From an uncultured Actinomycetes bacterium (lineage in GTDB: Bacteria > Actinomycetota > Actinomycetes > Nanopelagicales > Nanopelagicaceae): a stretch of 17,688 nt of DNA. The notes under the pieces are model-generated. The model did no database searches, was not told where the DNA came from, and saw nothing but the letters and a program-made list of their open reading frames with translations. The stretch is from assembly GCA_903897155.1 (NCBI GenBank), contig CAIUAO010000113.1, positions 1 through 17,688 on the forward strand, in the 5' to 3' direction. Within the stretch, counting starts at the first letter, position 1. The number at the start of each line of letters is the position of its first letter. The position numbers and the translations under genes were made by a program. Below are positions 15,282 through 17,688 of this stretch, piece after piece.

Positions 15282-16400
15282 CTACTTCCCGCCTCGGTAA
15301 TTTGGTGCATCTGCAACATCCAAAATGTCATGCGGATGACTCTCTTGCAAACCTGCTGCCGTGATCTGAATAAGCTGACCCTTGCTTTGTAATTCCTTAA
15401 TAGTTCCTGCTCCGGCATAACCCATTCCAGAACGTAATCCTCCAACAAGTTGGTGAATAACTGCAGCAACTGGTCCGCTATAAGCAACTTTTCCTTCAAT
15501 ACCTTCTGGAACAAGTTTATCTTCGGCAAGTACATCATCTTGCATGTATCGGTCTTTTGAATATGACTTCTGTTCTCCGCGTGATTGCATAGCGCCGAGT
15601 GAACCCATTCCTCGGTAAACTTTAAATTTCTTGCCACCTACTTCAATGAGCTCTCCTGGTGATTCATCACATCCTGCAAGTAGTGAGCCAAGCATGACTG
15701 TATCTGCTCCAGCAACAATCGCTTTGGCGATATCGCCTGAATATTGCAATCCACCATCTGCAATTAAGGGGATGTCAGCTGTGAAGCACGCTTTATGTGC
15801 CTCCATAATTGCTGTCACTTGTGGAACGCCAACGCCTGCAACAACTCGGGTAGTACAGATTGATCCAGGTCCAACTCCAACTTTTACAGCATCCACACCA
15901 GCATTAATCAGTGCCTGCGCTCCAGCGCGTGTTGCCACATTTCCACCAATAACATCTATGTGAGGAAATTGTTTTTTAATACGGGCAATTGCTTCAAGTA
16001 CTGCGCGGTGATGGCCGTGAGCTGTGTCAACAACAACAACATCCACTCCCGCCTCGATGAGAGCAACTGCGCGTACATATCCATCTTCGCCAACACCAAC
16101 TGCTGCTCCAACAATTCCAACAGCCTTCGCTGCTTTCACATGTTTGACTTGGTCTTCGATAGATAAATTGCGATGCAAAATTCCAATTCCGCCAGCCTTT
16201 GCCATAGCAATTGCCATAGTTGATTCGGTAACGGTGTCCATCGCTGAAGAAACCACGGGGACACTCAGAGAGATATTTCGTGTGAGGCGAGTTTTTGTTT
16301 CTACTTCGCTGGGAACTACTTCAGATGCATCCGGAAGTAGAAGGACATCGTCGTAGGTCAGACCCGTCATTATTACTTTTTCGCGGGCGCCTTCCATCAT
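15282..16400 (-). CDS. guaB: IMP dehydrogenase lacking the CBS (Bateman) module
   Basis: The product oxidises IMP to XMP with NAD, the committed step to GMP. At 372 residues it is about 110-120 shorter than usual. The barrel is complete: V-S-S-A-M-D-T-V at 50-57, D-T-A-H-G-H at 125-130, and catalytic Cys182 in G-P-G-S-I-C-T-T-R. I-A-D-G-G is at 213-217 and Y-R-G-M-G-S-L-G-A-M at 262-271. The flap Arg-Tyr pair is R284-Y285. Between H-R-N-L-S-I-E-D-Q (76-84) and V-G-A-A-V-G (97-102), where two CBS domains normally sit, only about a dozen residues remain, without a frameshift. The start follows TAGACT plus six bases (ATGATG, leaderless). An ATG at codon 11 is an alternative. It lies 32 bp after the MerR gene. 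Confidence 0.95.
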   Translation of the reverse strand: MMEGAREKVIMTGLTYDDVLLLPDASEVVPSEVETKTRLTRNISLSVPVVSSAMDTVTESTMAIAMAKAGGIGILHRNLSIEDQVKHVKAAKAVGIVGAAVGVGEDGYVRAVALIEAGVDVVVVDTAHGHHRAVLEAIARIKKQFPHIDVIGGNVATRAGAQALINAGVDAVKVGVGPGSICTTRVVAGVGVPQVTAIMEAHKACFTADIPLIADGGLQYSGDIAKAIVAGADTVMLGSLLAGCDESPGELIEVGGKKFKVYRGMGSLGAMQSRGEQKSYSKDRYMQDDVLAEDKLVPEGIEGKVAYSGPVAAVIHQLVGGLRSGMGYAGAGTIKELQSKGQLIQITAAGLQESHPHDILDVADAPNYRGGK

Positions 16401-16406
16401 TGGGTA

Positions 16407-16412
16407 AGTCTA
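16407..16412 (-). promoter_or_regulatory. Putative -10 element of guaB (leaderless)
   Basis: In the 32-bp MerR-guaB gap the minus strand has TAGACT, six bases, then ATGATG. There is no Shine-Dalgarno between the box and the start. The hexamer is identical to that of pcrA and fits the actinobacterial TANNNT consensus. It would let guaB-guaB3-guaA-cyclophilin be transcribed separately from the MerR gene. Confidence 0.55.
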
Positions 16413-16432
16413 GGGGTTCAAAAACTCTGCTT

Positions 16433-17329
16433 CTAAACGCCCACAGCGCGTGAGATCTCACGCCTTGCGGCGGTCAGATCATCAACAAAGTTGGCACTCT
16501 TGCAGCGGTCGGGGTTCCACCCAGGTCCACCCAAAATAACCCGTGGGGCAGGACGTACTTTTGGAAGTTCTTGGACGATCGCAGGATTACCATTTTTTGA
16601 AAGCTGTGCCCATAAGAAAATTGCTGGTGGTCCAACGCGCCTGACAACTTCATTGATAGCAGATTGTGGTGTTCTGGCTCCTAGGAACTGAACTTGAATC
16701 TGATCTTCAGCTAAACAGGCAGCGAGCGCAGTAATAGCAAGTGAGTGAATCTCCTCGCCCACACATGCAAGGAGAACCGGGCGAGAATTAATCGGACTTT
16801 TTAGTTGCTCCGTGCATTCGTTTAATAGCCGGTGGATAATTTCACTGAGCATATGCTCGGTTTCAATTCCCTTGCCAGTTGTCGCCCACTCATCGCCAAT
16901 TAAGACAAGTACAGGTGTTAACACGTTGCACCACGTTGCCGCGATTCCACTGTTCTTAATTTCAGAGCGGATAATCTGCTCGGCCAGATTGCGATCCAAA
17001 GCATGTGCTGCTTTGCTGAGCAACCGTATGACACTTGGGTCTGACTCAGGCAAATCTGCAAATACTTGTAGATCAATTTTCCCTTTGAACTTAAGAGAGG
17101 CCGCTGCTGCATCTGCTGGGGCAACACCAGAGATCACCAGCTTTCGCATATGAATCAGCCTTGCTAAATCGCTCTCGCTATATCTGCGGTGCTCTCCATC
17201 TGAATGTTCACTTGGTCCTAGGCCATAACGTCTGTCCCATGTCCGAAGTGTTGCTGGGGCCACCCCTAAACGCCTAGCAACAGCTGCCACAGTGAAGGAA
17301 GGCGCTGGGGTCGAGTTACGGGAAGCCAT
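16433..17329 (-). CDS. MerR-type regulator with B12-binding domain (CarH/LitR-like)
   Basis: The product has 298 residues. An N-terminal MerR winged helix-turn-helix spans about 12-68, with the hallmark L-R-T-W-D-R-R-Y-G-L and R-R-Y-S. A helical segment follows at about 95-178, and a Rossmann-like cobalamin-binding domain from about 184 to the end. The helical part contains W148, nine residues, then E158-H159. This W-x9-E-H pattern marks the adenosylcobalamin photoreceptors CarH and LitR. The Rossmann part has E193-x-H195, giving the expected lower cobalt ligand, but the usual following Gly (E-x-H-x-x-G) is Ala198. Proteins of this type repress genes as tetramers in the dark and release DNA when light breaks the Co-C bond. 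It is divergent from the whiD-like gene; no Shine-Dalgarno precedes its ATG. The photoreceptor role is inferred. Confidence 0.88.
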   Translation of the reverse strand: MASRNSTPAPSFTVAAVARRLGVAPATLRTWDRRYGLGPSEHSDGEHRRYSESDLARLIHMRKLVISGVAPADAAAASLKFKGKIDLQVFADLPESDPSVIRLLSKAAHALDRNLAEQIIRSEIKNSGIAATWCNVLTPVLVLIGDEWATTGKGIETEHMLSEIIHRLLNECTEQLKSPINSRPVLLACVGEEIHSLAITALAACLAEDQIQVQFLGARTPQSAINEVVRRVGPPAIFLWAQLSKNGNPAIVQELPKVRPAPRVILGGPGWNPDRCKSANFVDDLTAARREISRAVGV

Positions 17330-17381
17330 GTGCTAATCGTCTAGGAAATAGGTGTTTTATGCCACTTGAGTGCTAGCGGGC

Positions 17382-17410
17382 TTGAACAACCTATGGCGCG
17401 GTTGTAATGT
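17382..17410 (+). promoter_or_regulatory. Putative promoter of the whiD-like gene with a dyad in the spacer
   Basis: TTGAAC (17382-17387) and TAATGT (17405-17410) are 17 bp apart and lie 30-60 bp before the ATG. A perfect 6-bp inverted repeat, ACAACC (17386-17391) and GGTTGT (17400-17405) with an 8-bp spacer, is centred on the promoter spacer. MerR-family regulators often bind dyads placed between -35 and -10. The divergent MerR-type gene makes it the obvious candidate regulator, but a 6-bp dyad can also arise by chance. Confidence 0.4.
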
Positions 17411-17429
17411 TTGGGCACACCCACCGAGC

Positions 17430-17435
17430 AGGAGG
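17430..17435 (+). promoter_or_regulatory. Strong Shine-Dalgarno of the whiD-like gene
   Basis: AGGAGG lies five bases before the ATG at 17441. It is the strongest ribosome site in the window and fixes the start of the gene. It also contrasts with the several leaderless-type starts nearby. Confidence 0.85.
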
Positions 17436-17440
17436 ATCAG

Positions 17441-17688
17441 ATGGCCGAAATATCACGACTACCGCGCCCAGTTCTTTCGCAGTGGGAATGGCAGAACCAA
17501 GGTGCATGCCGCGAGCTTCCATCAGAGATGTTCTTTCATCCAGATGGCGAGCGCGGACCAAGCCGTAACAATCGCATTGCCCGGGCAAAAGCAGTATGCG
17601 CATCATGCCCAGTTATCCAGATGTGCAGAGAGCACGCACTTGCCGTTCAAGAGCCATATGGAATTTGGGGCGGTCTTTCTGAAGACGA
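17441..17688 (+). CDS. whiD: WhiB-like iron-sulfur transcription factor, WhiD/WhiB3 type (3' end missing)
   Basis: The first 82 codons are visible and the gene runs off the right edge. Four cysteines at 23, 53, 56 and 62 give C-x29-C-x2-C-x5-C, the 4Fe-4S ligand set of the Wbl family. The spacing agrees with Streptomyces WhiD. The F-F-H-P-D-G-E-R-G segment (31-39) and the E-P-Y-G-I-W-G-G turn (71-78) are specific to the WhiD/WhiB3 subgroup and distinguish it from WhiB1, WhiB2 or WblA. In other actinobacteria WhiB3/WhiD proteins bind the housekeeping sigma factor and respond to redox state or NO, acting on metabolism or late differentiation. The basic C-terminal DNA-binding tail lies beyond the window. 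The short distance to gua genes is shared with Streptomyces and mycobacteria. Confidence 0.93.
   Translation, partial: MAEISRLPRPVLSQWEWQNQGACRELPSEMFFHPDGERGPSRNNRIARAKAVCASCPVIQMCREHALAVQEPYGIWGGLSED

Noticed and set aside
16812..17153. A 113-codon open frame on the + strand opposite the MerR-B12 gene, and a 110-codon frame opposite guaB
   Set aside because: Both mirror real coding sequence, lack ribosome sites and show no family features.
17329..17376. Direct repeat GTGCTA at 17330 and 17370, and an imperfect CTA-GGAAA-TAG palindrome at 17341, as operators for the MerR gene
   Set aside because: The repeats are too short and their 40-bp spacing fits no known operator layout; they are likely chance matches.
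1..17688. Search for CRISPR repeats, tRNA, insertion sequences, phage genes or a defence cassette
   Set aside because: None was seen. All long frames match housekeeping or regulatory genes and the gaps are too short to hide more.

Overview
The window looks like a piece of a streamlined, low-GC actinobacterial chromosome. The actinobacterial markers are a WhiD/WhiB3-type iron-sulfur protein, GuaB3 beside GuaB, DUF3017 after folD, DUF6350 between sucD and purN, and an extracytoplasmic cyclophilin of the typical actinobacterial kind. The mid-40s GC (by eye), near-zero gene spacing, shortened genes and a CBS-less IMP dehydrogenase point to a genome-reduced lineage. My best guess is the freshwater acI group (Nanopelagicales; Planktophila/Nanopelagicus-like). 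That placement is inference from gene content and was not tested by a database search.

Layout. Positions 1-255 hold the 3' end of a sugar-type ABC transporter ATPase on the + strand. A perfect bidirectional terminator (271-301) separates it from a long minus-strand run. Read from its own 5' end, this run is pcrA (helicase), sucC-sucD (succinyl-CoA synthetase), a DUF6350 membrane protein, purN-purH (purine synthesis), folD (one-carbon folate), a DUF3017 membrane protein, mdh and icd. FolD supplies the 10-formyl-THF that PurN and PurH consume, and SucCD, Mdh and Icd are TCA-cycle enzymes, so the cluster joins C1/purine synthesis with central carbon flux. A PIG-L/LmbE deacetylase gene (+) diverges from pcrA and meets, stop codon to stop codon, a secreted cyclophilin gene that ends the second minus-strand run.

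That second run, again from its 5' end, is a MerR-B12-binding regulator, guaB, guaB3, guaA and the cyclophilin. It holds the GMP branch of purine synthesis. Divergent from the MerR gene is a + strand whiD/whiB3-type gene cut by the window end. The guaA-guaB3-guaB-(whiB3/whiD) neighbourhood is a known actinobacterial association.

Regulation. Four genes (folD, pcrA, the PIG-L gene, guaB) carry an actinobacterial -10 box (TAGGAT or TAGACT) exactly 6-7 nt before the start codon and no Shine-Dalgarno, which fits leaderless mRNAs. sucC has a near-consensus promoter with a very short leader. The MerR-type regulator carries the W-x9-E-H signature of CarH/LitR adenosylcobalamin photoreceptors. A small dyad sits in the promoter spacer of the divergent whiD-like gene, suggesting a light- or B12-responsive switch next to a redox-responsive regulator.

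All intergenic gaps are under about 120 bases, so no long stretch lacks a gene. I saw no tRNA, rRNA, CRISPR array, insertion sequence or prophage gene.
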